A DNA stretch of 64,000 nt from the NCBI RefSeq assembly GCF_008635795.1, contig NZ_VWRQ01000014.1, positions 124,001-188,000 on the forward strand, given 5' to 3'. This document shows, piece by piece, positions 1 through 8,165 of this stretch (position 1 is its first letter; each line of letters starts with the position of its first letter). The notes beneath the pieces were generated by a model that saw nothing but the letters and a program-made list of their open reading frames with translations, had not been told where the DNA came from and did no database searches. Source of the stretch: Paenibacillus tepidiphilus (GTDB taxonomy: Bacteria; Bacillota; Bacilli; Paenibacillales; Paenibacillaceae). Both the position numbers and the translations under genes were made by a program.

Positions 1-851
1 CGAAGCGGATCGGTAAATTTGTAAGGGTTAACAGCAAGGTGATCATCATTGTTTTGTACCTCGCTTTAATTGCCGTCATCGTCATGTCACTGGTGAAATA
101 TCTGCCGAGAATATTTACGCAAGTCCAGCAGCTCACCGCCTTCTTGACCAATCTTACCCGCGAAGATATCCCCCAGAACGAGATCGCACTATACGTGTAC
201 GATACGCTCAAGGATTTGAATTACGAGGATTACCTTCAGGGCGGAATCAATTACATCTTCAAGATCAGCAATTGGGGCACCACGTTTGTCCTGTCCACCA
301 TTTTAAGCCTAGTGTTTATCCTGGAAAAAACCCGTATCGTCGCCTTCACCTCCCGGATGCGCAACAGCAAAATTTCGTGGTTCTACGTCGAGCTGGAATA
401 TTTCGGCCGCAAATTCGTATCCTCCTTCGGCAAGGTAATCGAAGCGCAGATTCTGATCGCATTGTTCAACACCTTCTTTACGGTGATCGGACTGTGGATC
501 TTCAACTTCCCGTATCTGTTCGCTCTTTCTGTAATGATCTTCTTGCTTAGTCTGATACCGGTAGCCGGCTTCGTCGTCTCGCTGGTCCCGCTCTGCATTA
601 TCGGCTACAACATCGGCGGGCTGGAAATGACGATTTATGTGCTGGCTATGATTCTGGTGCTGCATTTCGTCGAGGGCTACTTCCTCAATCCGAAGCTGAT
701 GTCGTCCAAAATGAACATGCCGATGTTCTACACCTTGATCGTGCTGCTGTTCGCAGAGCATTATATCGGTGTTTGGGGCCTTATTCTCGGCATTCCGATC
801 TTTGCTTTCTTTCTCGATATATTGGAGGTACGTGAGGAGCCGGGGCCATAA
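1..851 (+). CDS. AI-2E family transporter, C-terminal part (5' end outside window)
   Basis: Integral membrane protein of the AI-2E transporter (PerM/YdbI-like) superfamily. Members are thought to export or exchange small molecules across the cytoplasmic membrane; the substrate here cannot be inferred. The reading frame is open to the first base of the window, so the GTG at 39 is not the real start. About 282 residues are visible, with hydrophobic stretches at the beginning, around visible residues 85-105, and in a dense C-terminal block (about 145-270). This C-terminal block, with its Gly- and Pro-rich turns, is the conserved part of the family. The stop codon lies inside the terminator hairpin that follows. 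Confidence 0.8.
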   Translation, partial: KRIGKFVRVNSKVIIIVLYLALIAVIVMSLVKYLPRIFTQVQQLTAFLTNLTREDIPQNEIALYVYDTLKDLNYEDYLQGGINYIFKISNWGTTFVLSTILSLVFILEKTRIVAFTSRMRNSKISWFYVELEYFGRKFVSSFGKVIEAQILIALFNTFFTVIGLWIFNFPYLFALSVMIFLLSLIPVAGFVVSLVPLCIIGYNIGGLEMTIYVLAMILVLHFVEGYFLNPKLMSSKMNMPMFYTLIVLLFAEHYIGVWGLILGIPIFAFFLDILEVREEPGP

Positions 852-865
852 CCCGGCTTTTTTTA
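838..865 (+). terminator. Rho-independent terminator of the AI-2E gene
   Basis: A 7-bp GC stem (AGCCGGG / CCCGGCT) around a 7-base loop is followed by a run of eight T. The stem overlaps the stop codon of the upstream gene. Confidence 0.8.
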
Positions 866-923
866 TTTCCATGGTTTTACGGCGGCCCTGCAATTATCGC
901 GCTTGTTTTTAGCAAAAAAAGAA

Positions 924-952
924 TTGACAGTCCTCCGCAACGATTGTAGTAT
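924..952 (+). promoter_or_regulatory. Sigma-A-type promoter of the first sulfonate/sulfate-ester operon
   Basis: TTGACA at 924-929 and TAGTAT at 947-952 are separated by 17 bp. Transcription would begin near 959, giving an untranslated leader of roughly 165 nt. Confidence 0.75.
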
Positions 953-963
953 TAGTTCAATCC

Positions 964-1101
964 ACAAAATGACTATTAAATCATTTTGTTTGGCTTTAAA
1001 ACCAACTTATTCAATAGTAATAATAAGTTTAGTCTCGACCAGACAGCTGGAGAGCCTGCATTTTTCCGTCAACGGGAGAAGTGGGTCTTCGGCTGTTTTT
1101 T
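964..1101 (+). promoter_or_regulatory. Structured leader ending in terminator-like hairpin (possible attenuator)
   Basis: Three hairpins follow one another in the leader: a perfect 9-bp stem (964-972 / 981-989), an 8-bp stem (1004-1011 / 1022-1029), and a long stem (1043-1056 / 1083-1096, 13 of 14 positions paired counting G-U) that runs directly into six T. The last is built like an intrinsic terminator yet lies between a good promoter and the first gene, about 28 bases before the ATG. This fits conditional antitermination or a riboswitch. I do not recognise a known class; a plain leaky leader terminator is the alternative. Confidence 0.6.
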
Positions 1102-1128
1102 ATTCGAGAGTAAAGGGGAGACATGAGC

Positions 1129-2136
1129 ATGACTAAGAAAAAAGGGTTCTGGATCATCGGTGTTGCGGTGGCCGCCGTACTGCTGATTGGAGGAGTTTGG
1201 GTCTGGCAGGCACAGGATGGAGCAGCAGAATCGGCGGGAGGCGGTGAGCCGGTAACGGTCAATCTGGCGATCAACAGCGGGCTCAGCACGTTCAGTATTC
1301 TTAAGGAGCAGGGCAAGCTGGACGGTCTGCTGGCAGAGGTCAATGCCAAGGCTTCGTGGAGCGAGGTCGCCGGCGGACCGGCACTGCTGGAGTCCATTGC
1401 AGCGAAGCGGGCTGACATCTCCTTTCTGGGCGACGGAGCTGCGCTGCAAGGCCAGGCGGCGGGGCTGCCTTTTGTGAACATCGGCGTGCTCAGCGAAGGC
1501 GCCAAGCTGAACTCGCTTCTCGTGAGACCGGATAGCGGCATTAAGGATGTAAGCGACCTGAAGGGCAAGAAGATTGCACTGCCCAAGGGAACAACCAGCC
1601 ATGTGTATTTCGTGAAGCTGCTTGGGCAGTACGGCCTCACGGAGTCCGATGTCAGCATTATTAATCTGCAGCATGCCGAAGCGGCCTCTGCTCTTCAGAG
1701 CGGGCAGGTAGATGCCCTCTCCATCATTGATCCTTATAAGACACAGCTCTTGGGGCAGAAGCAGGCTGTAATGCTCACCCCGAAGGAGGCCGTCAAAGCG
1801 CCGATTGCGCTGGTGGTGCGCAGCGGATTTCTGAAGGAGCATCCCGAAATTGTGAAGACCGTGCTGGAAGCCATCGGGGATACCGTCGAATGGCAGAATG
1901 CCAACCCGGAGGAAGCGGCGGAGCTGTTCGCGGGTCTCAAAAGCCTGGACGTCGGCTTGATTAAGGCCATCAACGCCAATCTGCAGCTGACCTTCTCCCC
2001 GATTACAGAGGATATTTCGGCGGTTCAGCAGCAATCGGCCGATTTCCTGTATGAATCCAAGCTGATCAAGAAGCAAATTACCTATACGGATTATGTCGAC
2101 AACAGTCTGATTGAAGAGGCGCTGAAGGGAGATTGA
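1129..2136 (+). CDS. SsuA/NrtA-type ABC transporter substrate-binding protein
   Basis: Periplasmic-binding-protein-like receptor of the sulfonate/nitrate/taurine group (335 residues), which delivers its ligand to the ATPase/permease pair encoded just downstream. Lys residues plus a hydrophobic helix (about residues 5-25) form an uncleaved membrane anchor; there is no lipobox cysteine. The fold markers include the Asp-Leu-Lys-Gly-Lys-Lys-Ile segment near residue 150 and a Thr-Thr-Ser-His ligand-loop region. I chose ATG 1129 because AAGGGGAG lies 8 bases upstream; ATG 1123 would be only 2 bases from it. The alkylsulfatase-like enzyme in the same operon suggests organosulfates or sulfonates as ligand, which is an inference. 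Confidence 0.85.
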   Translation: MTKKKGFWIIGVAVAAVLLIGGVWVWQAQDGAAESAGGGEPVTVNLAINSGLSTFSILKEQGKLDGLLAEVNAKASWSEVAGGPALLESIAAKRADISFLGDGAALQGQAAGLPFVNIGVLSEGAKLNSLLVRPDSGIKDVSDLKGKKIALPKGTTSHVYFVKLLGQYGLTESDVSIINLQHAEAASALQSGQVDALSIIDPYKTQLLGQKQAVMLTPKEAVKAPIALVVRSGFLKEHPEIVKTVLEAIGDTVEWQNANPEEAAELFAGLKSLDVGLIKAINANLQLTFSPITEDISAVQQQSADFLYESKLIKKQITYTDYVDNSLIEEALKGD

Positions 2137-2138
2137 TC

Positions 2139-2906
2139 ATGGACCCGCTGATTGAGCTTGTTGGTGTGAGCAAGACCTTCCCCTCGCAGGAGGGCGATAT
2201 CCCCGTTCTTGATAAGCTGCAGCTGGCGGTGGAGCCGGGAGAATTCATCTCCATTATCGGCCCCAGCGGCTGCGGCAAAAGTACGCTGCTGCGCATTGTG
2301 GCCGGGCTTGAGGTGGACATCGAGGGCGAGGTGCTGGTGGATGGGGTGAAGGTGACGAAGCCGTCCAAGACCCGGGGGTATATCTTCCAGGAGCACCGGC
2401 TGTTCCCCTGGATGACGGTGCAGGAGAACATTGCCGCCGACCTGCCGCTGAAGAATCCGGAGGTCCGCGCCAGGGTGAAGGAGCTGATCTCGCTGGTGAA
2501 GCTGGAGGGCTTCGAGGAGGCTTACCCGAAGCAGCTGTCGGGAGGCATGTCCCAGCGGGTAGCCATAGCCCGCAGCCTGCTGCGCAGTCCGAAGGTGCTG
2601 CTGCTCGACGAGCCGTTCGGGGCGCTCGACGCCTTCACCCGGGCACATATGCAGGAAGCGCTGCTGGAGATTTGGCAGCAGAACCGTACGACCATGCTGT
2701 TCGTTACGCATGATATCGACGAAGCGGTATTCCTGGCCAGCCGGGTGGTCATCCTTGATCCCCGGCCCGGCCGGATTAAAGAGATTGTGCCGGTTGCTTT
2801 GCCTTATCCGCGCGACCGGACAAGCGAAGCATTCCAGAACTTGCGGACGCGTGTGCTGCGGAGCCTTGAGCATAAGCAGGAAGAGGAAGAGGCCTGGAGC
2901 ATTTAG
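2139..2906 (+). CDS. SsuB-type ABC transporter ATP-binding protein
   Basis: ATPase energising the adjacent sulfonate-type importer (255 residues). Walker A reads GPSGCGKST, the Q-loop FQEHRLFPW is typical of the SsuB/TauB/NrtD group, the signature is LSGGMSQR, Walker B is LLLDEPFGALD and the switch His follows in VTHDIDEA. ATG 2139 is 2 bases after the stop of the binding protein and 8 bases from AAGGGA; an in-frame TTG at 2133 would overlap the upstream gene. Tight spacing indicates translational coupling. Confidence 0.93.
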   Translation: MDPLIELVGVSKTFPSQEGDIPVLDKLQLAVEPGEFISIIGPSGCGKSTLLRIVAGLEVDIEGEVLVDGVKVTKPSKTRGYIFQEHRLFPWMTVQENIAADLPLKNPEVRARVKELISLVKLEGFEEAYPKQLSGGMSQRVAIARSLLRSPKVLLLDEPFGALDAFTRAHMQEALLEIWQQNRTTMLFVTHDIDEAVFLASRVVILDPRPGRIKEIVPVALPYPRDRTSEAFQNLRTRVLRSLEHKQEEEEAWSI

Positions 2907-2935
2907 ACTAACCACTGAAGGGGGCTGCAACACCG

Positions 2936-3790
2936 ATGAATAGAACCTTGGCCAATATCTCTGCGGTACCGGGAGAAGTGAAGCCGCAGAAGAGGCGGAC
3001 AGAATCCGCCCGCAGGCCTTCCTTCCGGCAGCGGCGCTGGGTGAAGGGCAGCCTGCTGCCGGCCGCCGTCATTGCGCTGTGGGAGCTGGGCAGTCTGGGC
3101 GGCGGAATTGACCCGCTCCTGTTCCCCGCTCCGCATACGATTATTGCGGAATTCTGGAATATGATTACGACCGGAGAACTGCAGAGTCACCTGAAGATCA
3201 GCCTGCTGCGGGCTGCCGCCGGCTTTCTGCTCGGCGGAAGCATCGGCTTATTCCTTGGCATCTTCGCCGGCATGCTGCGGCCGGTGGAGGATTATATTGA
3301 TCCGACGATCCAGATGCTGCGCACGATTCCCATGCTGGCCCTTACGCCGCTGTTCATTCTGTGGTTCGGCTTCGGCGAGCTGTCCAAGGTGCTGATCATA
3401 TCACTAGGGGCATTCTTCCCGATGTACATTAATTCGTTCCAGGGGGTGCGCAGCGTCAATGCCAAGCTGTTTGAGGTGGCGGAGGTGCTGGAGTTCAGCC
3501 GCAGCAAGCAAATTACAAAGCTGCTGATCCCGGAGGCGCTGCCGAATATTCTGCTGGGGCTGCGGCTCTCGCTCAGCTTCGCCTGGATGGCGCTCGTCGT
3601 CGCCGAGCTGATGGGGGCGGAGCGCGGCGTCGGCTATCTGATCCAGGATGCACGTTCCTTCATGCAGACGGCTGTCGTCTTTATCGGGGTGCTGATCTTT
3701 GCCGCCGCCGGTAAGCTCTCGGACAGCCTGGTCCGGCTGCTGGAGCGGAGACTGCTGAAGTGGCAGGACAGCTACAAGGGCAAGAACTGA
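2936..3790 (+). CDS. SsuC-type ABC transporter permease
   Basis: Membrane subunit (284 residues) forming the channel of the importer. After about 45 basic residues, hydrophobic helices alternate through the protein. The cytoplasmic EAA loop (EVAEVLEFSRSKQITKLLIPEALPN begins EVAEV and ends LPNILLGLRL) is where the ATPase docks. Sequence blocks PMLALTPLFILWFG and VVAELMGAERGVGYLI are characteristic of the BPD_transp_1 sulfonate/nitrate group. It lies 29 bp after the ATPase gene and 50 bp before the metallo-hydrolase gene, in one operon. Confidence 0.92.
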   Translation: MNRTLANISAVPGEVKPQKRRTESARRPSFRQRRWVKGSLLPAAVIALWELGSLGGGIDPLLFPAPHTIIAEFWNMITTGELQSHLKISLLRAAAGFLLGGSIGLFLGIFAGMLRPVEDYIDPTIQMLRTIPMLALTPLFILWFGFGELSKVLIISLGAFFPMYINSFQGVRSVNAKLFEVAEVLEFSRSKQITKLLIPEALPNILLGLRLSLSFAWMALVVAELMGAERGVGYLIQDARSFMQTAVVFIGVLIFAAAGKLSDSLVRLLERRLLKWQDSYKGKN

Positions 3791-3840
3791 ACGGTCCAGA
3801 ATAACCGAAATCTACCCTATAACTAAGGAGGACATCAGAG

Positions 3841-5091
3841 ATGGCAGAAACTACTATTGTGGAAGGCGGAACCATCAAGAGTGCCGCGAAGGGCGAGGTG
3901 AACTGGTCTCCCGGCAGCGAATCGAGACTTATTCAGCTTGCGGAGGGCTACTATTCAGGGGTCAACTTCGGCTTGGGCAACAGCGGCTTTGTTATCACAG
4001 ATGAAGGTGTAGCTGTCATTGATTCTACTGTATCCCCTGCAGGCGCTGAAGCGGTATTGGCGGAGATTCGCAAGCTGACCGATCTTCCGGTCAAATATTT
4101 GATCTATACCCATGGTCATTTCGATCATGTCGGGGGAGCAGCAGTGTTCAAGCGGGAGGGGGCCACTGTAATCGGCCACCGCAATGTCCGTCAGCGGTTC
4201 GACCGTTATTCCAAGCTCTGGGAGCATCACCTTGCTATCAATGCCGTACAGTTCCGTAATACCGGCTTGCTGACAGCGGAGCCGTCCCTGGTCTATCCGG
4301 ATATTGAGTACGATACGGAATATGTATTCGAGCTTGGCGGCAGGACCTTCCGGCTTATTCACGGCAAGGGTGAAACCGACGATGCGACGGTGGTCTATAT
4401 TCCGGAAGACCGGATTGTCTACATCGGAGACTTCATCATCTGGACGTTCCCCAATGTCGGCAATCCGAACAAGGTGGTCCGCTACGAACGCGAATGGTAT
4501 GAAATGCTGGACCGCGTCCTTTCCTGGCAGCCCAAAGCCATTGCCCCCGGCCACGGGCCAAGCCTGCTTACTCCGGAGGCGATCCGCGGAGCGCTCGGAG
4601 ATACCTCGGAAGTACTACAAATACTGCACAAAGAAACTGTGGAGTATATCAACCAGGGCAAATCCGTGGAAGAAGCGGTGCTGGGCATCGCTTTGCCGGA
4701 GCATTTGCTGCAAAGCCCTTATATTGTACCTGTGTACGGAACAAGGGAATTTGTGATCCGGGGCATTTATCACCGGTATACCGGCTGGTATGACGGCAAT
4801 CCGACACATCTGGCGCCCTCGCCGAAGGAAGCAGTCAAGCGGACTTATGTGGAGCTGATCGGCGATAAGGCGAAGGTGCTGGACAAGGCGAGGGAGCTTG
4901 CAGGGGCCGGAGAGCTGCAGCTCTCGCTGCATGTAGCCGATCTGCTGATCGGCGATGCGGAATATGCCGCAGCAGCCAAGTCCTTCAAGGCGCAGACGCT
5001 GCTGAAGCTGGCGGAGAACTCGGCTAATCTGTTCTACCATAATTTCTATACGGTAAGCGCCGCCGAACTGCGGGAGAACAAGGAGGAGTAG
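3841..5091 (+). CDS. Metallo-beta-lactamase-fold hydrolase, alkylsulfatase-like
   Basis: A 416-residue MBL-fold enzyme. The zinc motif H91-x-H93-x-D95-H96 is intact in THGHFDHVGG, with the downstream metal ligands in the GDF and APGHGP segments. The region around residues 315-330 (YTGWYDGNPTHL) matches the dimerisation segment of SdsA1-type alkylsulfatases, which hydrolyse primary alkyl sulfates to alcohol and sulfate. It is much shorter than SdsA1 (over 600 residues), has no signal peptide and lacks the C-terminal SCP2-like lipid domain, so it would act in the cytoplasm on imported substrate. Co-transcription with the SsuABC-type importer supports organosulfate use; the exact substrate is unknown. 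Confidence 0.8.
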   Translation: MAETTIVEGGTIKSAAKGEVNWSPGSESRLIQLAEGYYSGVNFGLGNSGFVITDEGVAVIDSTVSPAGAEAVLAEIRKLTDLPVKYLIYTHGHFDHVGGAAVFKREGATVIGHRNVRQRFDRYSKLWEHHLAINAVQFRNTGLLTAEPSLVYPDIEYDTEYVFELGGRTFRLIHGKGETDDATVVYIPEDRIVYIGDFIIWTFPNVGNPNKVVRYEREWYEMLDRVLSWQPKAIAPGHGPSLLTPEAIRGALGDTSEVLQILHKETVEYINQGKSVEEAVLGIALPEHLLQSPYIVPVYGTREFVIRGIYHRYTGWYDGNPTHLAPSPKEAVKRTYVELIGDKAKVLDKARELAGAGELQLSLHVADLLIGDAEYAAAAKSFKAQTLLKLAENSANLFYHNFYTVSAAELRENKEE

Positions 5092-5114
5092 TACCGGACT
5101 ATGCAGACGACGCC

Positions 5115-5155
5115 AAGAGGCCGTCACGACACGGGGGAATGTCGGACGGCCTCTT
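5115..5155. terminator. Bidirectional terminator
   Basis: An 11-bp stem (AAGAGGCCGTC / GACGGCCTCTT) lies between the end of the + strand metallo-hydrolase operon and the end of the - strand small-protein gene, with A and T runs on the appropriate sides to serve both. Confidence 0.75.
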
Positions 5156-5177
5156 TGTGCTGTATGCTTATGTAGCG

Positions 5178-5570
5178 TTATACGCTGAACGAGGTAGTTA
5201 CACTGGCAGTCACAATCTCCAGCAGCTCAGCCTTTTGTGCTTCATACTGCTCCTGGGATATGCTGCCGCTTGCCAGACGCTCGCCGAGCTGCTCCGTCAA
5301 CTCTGCAACCTGCAGCTGGATCACACTGTCGATATCTCCGCCGTTTGCTTCAGCGATGTCCTTCAGGGATTTACCGTCATACAGGGCTTCGTAAAGCTCC
5401 TCATCCGAGCTCTGCTTCAGGGCTGCCAGCAGAACGTCGCTTCCGGCGAGGCTGCTGACCGACCACTTGGCCACCGGTGCCGCAAGCACGACGGTTCTGG
5501 CCCAGGCGGTTCCTCCAAAAGACATGGCTACTACCATCGTCCCGACAATCATCACTCGCTTGATGTTCAT
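5178..5570 (-). CDS. Small secreted protein of unknown function
   Basis: 130 residues with a signal peptide (charged start, hydrophobic core to about residue 22, cleavage near AWA) and a soluble, mostly helical remainder. The middle contains a YDGKSLKDIAEANG segment and the C-terminal third an amphipathic helix with a GSISQEQYEAQKAEL pattern reminiscent of short oligomerisation (SHOCT-like) motifs. I recognise it only as a type common in Paenibacillus, with no known function. It is divergent from the two-component pair at 5920-8078, and the shared intergenic region carries a candidate response-regulator site, so it may be a target. Confidence 0.65.
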   Translation of the reverse strand: MNIKRVMIVGTMVVAMSFGGTAWARTVVLAAPVAKWSVSSLAGSDVLLAALKQSSDEELYEALYDGKSLKDIAEANGGDIDSVIQLQVAELTEQLGERLASGSISQEQYEAQKAELLEIVTASVTTSFSV

Positions 5571-5677
5571 TACTGTTCATCCTCATTTCGATATATTTTG
5601 TCATGGTTAAAGTTCAGTATTTACGGTTGCTGTGGATTTGGCCTACTTGTATTGTACCCCGCAAAGCTGAAATGAAG

Positions 5678-5693
5678 CTTAAATTCACTTAAA
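5678..5693. promoter_or_regulatory. Candidate OmpR-family direct-repeat site
   Basis: CTTAAA occurs at 5678-5683 and again at 5688-5693, exactly 10 bp apart on the same face of the helix. This is the usual geometry for a dimeric OmpR/PhoP-type regulator. It lies between the divergent small secreted protein and the response regulator gene. Confidence 0.4.
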
Positions 5694-5919
5694 GAGCGCG
5701 TAAAGATAGACATACACTGTATATATACGGTAAAAGGATGCCGGGGTAACCGTTTTTTGCATATGGAGGTCATTTAATCGGGAGTAAAACTTGAGAAGCT
5801 CCGGTACACCGCCGTTTGGGTTGGCCGGAAGTAACGGGTATACTACAAGAAGTGGAACGTTAACGATAGGAAGACTGGCTGTGGATCAGCGAATATCTGA
5901 GGCAAAGGATGAGCCGGAA

Positions 5920-6615
5920 ATGGACAAAAGGGTGCTGGTTGTCGACGATGAACCGGGCATTGTAAGTGCGATTGCCTATGCGCTGCGGCGTGAGGGCTAT
6001 GAGGTGGATACCGCCGCCGACGGCGAGGAGGCGCTGGCCAAGGTGGGTAGCTTTCATCCCCAAGTGCTGGTGCTGGATGTGATGATGCCGAAGCTGAACG
6101 GTTATGATGTATGCCGTAAGCTGGAGGACCGGGATGATATCGGAATTATTCTGCTTACCGTCAAGAATGATATTGTGGACAAAATCGTCGGGCTGGAGCT
6201 CGGCGCAGATGATTATATGACCAAGCCGTTTGAAATCCGCGAGCTGCTGGCCCGGGTCAAGGCGCTGCTGCGCCGGCTGGAGAAGAGTGCCGGTGAGGTC
6301 AAGGGCGGAGCAATTGTCTACGGCGGGCTTAGCGTATATCCGGACCGGCGTACTGCGGAGATCGGCGGACAGGCGCTGGAGCTGACGCCGAAGGAGTTCG
6401 ATCTTCTTCTGCTGCTGCTCTCCCACCCCCAGCGTGTATATATGCGGGAGGAGCTGCTGGAGCAGGTCTGGGAGATGGATTACGCGGGGGGCACCCGGAC
6501 GGTAGATATCCATATCCAGCGGCTGCGCAAGAAGCTCGGCGAGCCGTATCAGCAGCTGCTGCAGACGGTCTACGGCATAGGCTATAAAGCGGTGCCGGCG
6601 GGGAGCTACCGATGA
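5920..6615 (+). CDS. OmpR/PhoP-family response regulator
   Basis: 231 residues. The receiver domain (1-120) has acidic pair VVDDE, phospho-acceptor D53 in VLDVMMP, a Thr in LLTVK and Lys in TKPF. A winged-helix DNA-binding domain (about 135-230) includes ELTPKEFDLLLLL and the wing sequence RTVDIHIQRLRKKL. ATG 5920 is chosen because AAAGGA sits about 10 bases upstream and the receiver domain begins at once; the frame is open further upstream but that peptide resembles no domain. The stop overlaps the kinase start (ATGA), so the pair is translationally coupled. Confidence 0.93.
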   Translation: MDKRVLVVDDEPGIVSAIAYALRREGYEVDTAADGEEALAKVGSFHPQVLVLDVMMPKLNGYDVCRKLEDRDDIGIILLTVKNDIVDKIVGLELGADDYMTKPFEIRELLARVKALLRRLEKSAGEVKGGAIVYGGLSVYPDRRTAEIGGQALELTPKEFDLLLLLLSHPQRVYMREELLEQVWEMDYAGGTRTVDIHIQRLRKKLGEPYQQLLQTVYGIGYKAVPAGSYR

Positions 6616-8078
6616 GATTCAGCATCAAGCTGAAGTTCAGCCTGTTCCTGGCACTGCTGCTGACCCTGGCTTTGAGCGTGCTGAGCTTTCTGGTGCTGCG
6701 CGGAGTGGAGCGGAACCAGACGGCGCAGACAGAGATTTATCTGGCCCAGCATGTCAAGACGGTCAATCTGCGGGTGAAGCAGACCTATTACACCGGTGTG
6801 CGGCTGGAGCCGCAGGCCTTCCTGCAGCAGCGCGGCGGAACGCTGGCGGCAGAGCTGGCCGGGTTCACGGGGCTTGAGGTGACCCTGTACGACGCCGGTG
6901 GCGCACAAGCGGGCACCTCGGTGCAGGAAGGGGCCGCACCGGGGCGCGCGCCTGATATGTCTGCAGCGCTGGCCTATGCGCTGGACGGCAAGATTGCCTA
7001 CCAGCGCGCAGACCGTTCGCTGCTGTACCTTGCCCCGCTGCAGGGGCCGGATGCGCAGATGGGCGTCGTCCAGCTGCGCTACCCGCTGGAGCGGGAGCAG
7101 AGCTTCCAGCGCACGCTGCTGAAGCTGTTCCTGACGACCGGTGCCGCCGTGCTGGTTCTCAGCTTCCTGATCGGCTATCTGTATTTCTACCGCGCGGCGG
7201 CGGCGATCAGCCGCCTGAAGACGGCGGCGGAGTCCATCCGACGCGCCAAATATATCACTGCCCCGCCAGTGAAGCGCAGGGATGAGCTGGGCGAGCTGGC
7301 GGACGGCATTTTCTATATGAGCCGGGAGATTGAACGCAGCATCTCCGCCAAGGACGAGGAGCAGCGCAAGCTGCAGCTGGCCGTGACCAAGCTGCAGGCA
7401 CTGGAGCAGCAGCAGAAGCAGTATATCGGGAATATCAGCCATGAATTCAAGACTCCGCTCACTGCGATCAAAGCCTATGTGGATCTTCTGGATATGTATG
7501 ACGATGATCCGGAGCTGCTGAGGGATGCCAAGCAGAACATCGCCAAGGAGACGGAGCGGCTGTATCAGATGGTGGAGAAGGTGCTGCAGCTGACGGCGCT
7601 GGAGAAATATGATTTTGAGTCCCGGGCAGAGCGGCTGGAGGTGGCTGAAGCGCTGCAGGATGTCTGCGGGCGGATGCGCGGCAAGGCGGAGCGCTTCGGC
7701 CTCACGGTTACGCTTGAGGCTGAGCCGGCGCATATCTGGATGGACCCGGAGAGCTTTATGCATGTCTTTGTCAATCTGCTGGACAATGCGATTAAATACA
7801 ATGCTCCGGGCGGGACCATCAGACTTCGCTGCGAATCCGCAGAAGATGAGGTACGGATCACGGTCTCAGACTCAGGCATCGGCATTCCGGCGGAAGCGCG
7901 TGACAAAATCTTCGAGCCCTTCTATACGGTCAATCCGGACCGTTCGCGGCAATCGGGGGGAACCGGGCTGGGCCTTCCGCTGGTGCGCAATCTGGTGGAG
8001 AAGCATAACGGAACAATCACTTTACTGGAGACGGAGCAGAAGGGATCGGTGTTTCTGCTGATCTTTCCGTCCATTTAA
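6612..8078 (+). CDS. Membrane-bound sensor histidine kinase
   Basis: 488 residues: transmembrane helix 1 (about 8-30), an extracellular sensor domain of about 140 residues, helix 2 (about 175-197), a HAMP linker, and a HisKA domain with phospho-acceptor H277 in NISHEFKTP. The HATPase_c domain has N box NLLDNAIKY, G1 box DSGIGI and G2 box GGTGLGLPL. It presumably phosphorylates the regulator encoded immediately upstream. The signal is unknown; the following lipoprotein gene could be part of the sensing or the output. Confidence 0.93.
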   Translation: MRFSIKLKFSLFLALLLTLALSVLSFLVLRGVERNQTAQTEIYLAQHVKTVNLRVKQTYYTGVRLEPQAFLQQRGGTLAAELAGFTGLEVTLYDAGGAQAGTSVQEGAAPGRAPDMSAALAYALDGKIAYQRADRSLLYLAPLQGPDAQMGVVQLRYPLEREQSFQRTLLKLFLTTGAAVLVLSFLIGYLYFYRAAAAISRLKTAAESIRRAKYITAPPVKRRDELGELADGIFYMSREIERSISAKDEEQRKLQLAVTKLQALEQQQKQYIGNISHEFKTPLTAIKAYVDLLDMYDDDPELLRDAKQNIAKETERLYQMVEKVLQLTALEKYDFESRAERLEVAEALQDVCGRMRGKAERFGLTVTLEAEPAHIWMDPESFMHVFVNLLDNAIKYNAPGGTIRLRCESAEDEVRITVSDSGIGIPAEARDKIFEPFYTVNPDRSRQSGGTGLGLPLVRNLVEKHNGTITLLETEQKGSVFLLIFPSI

Positions 8079-8165
8079 TTTACAAGTCGGATACATTCGG
8101 CTGCTTTGTGGAAACAATCTTCCGCTAAATTTAGAGGATGAAGGATGAACGAAAGGAGGCTGGCG

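Noticed and set aside
5791..5919. 43-residue N-terminal extension of the response regulator
   Set aside because: It has a TTG start without a ribosome site and no resemblance to receiver domains; AAAGGA before ATG 5920 fits better.
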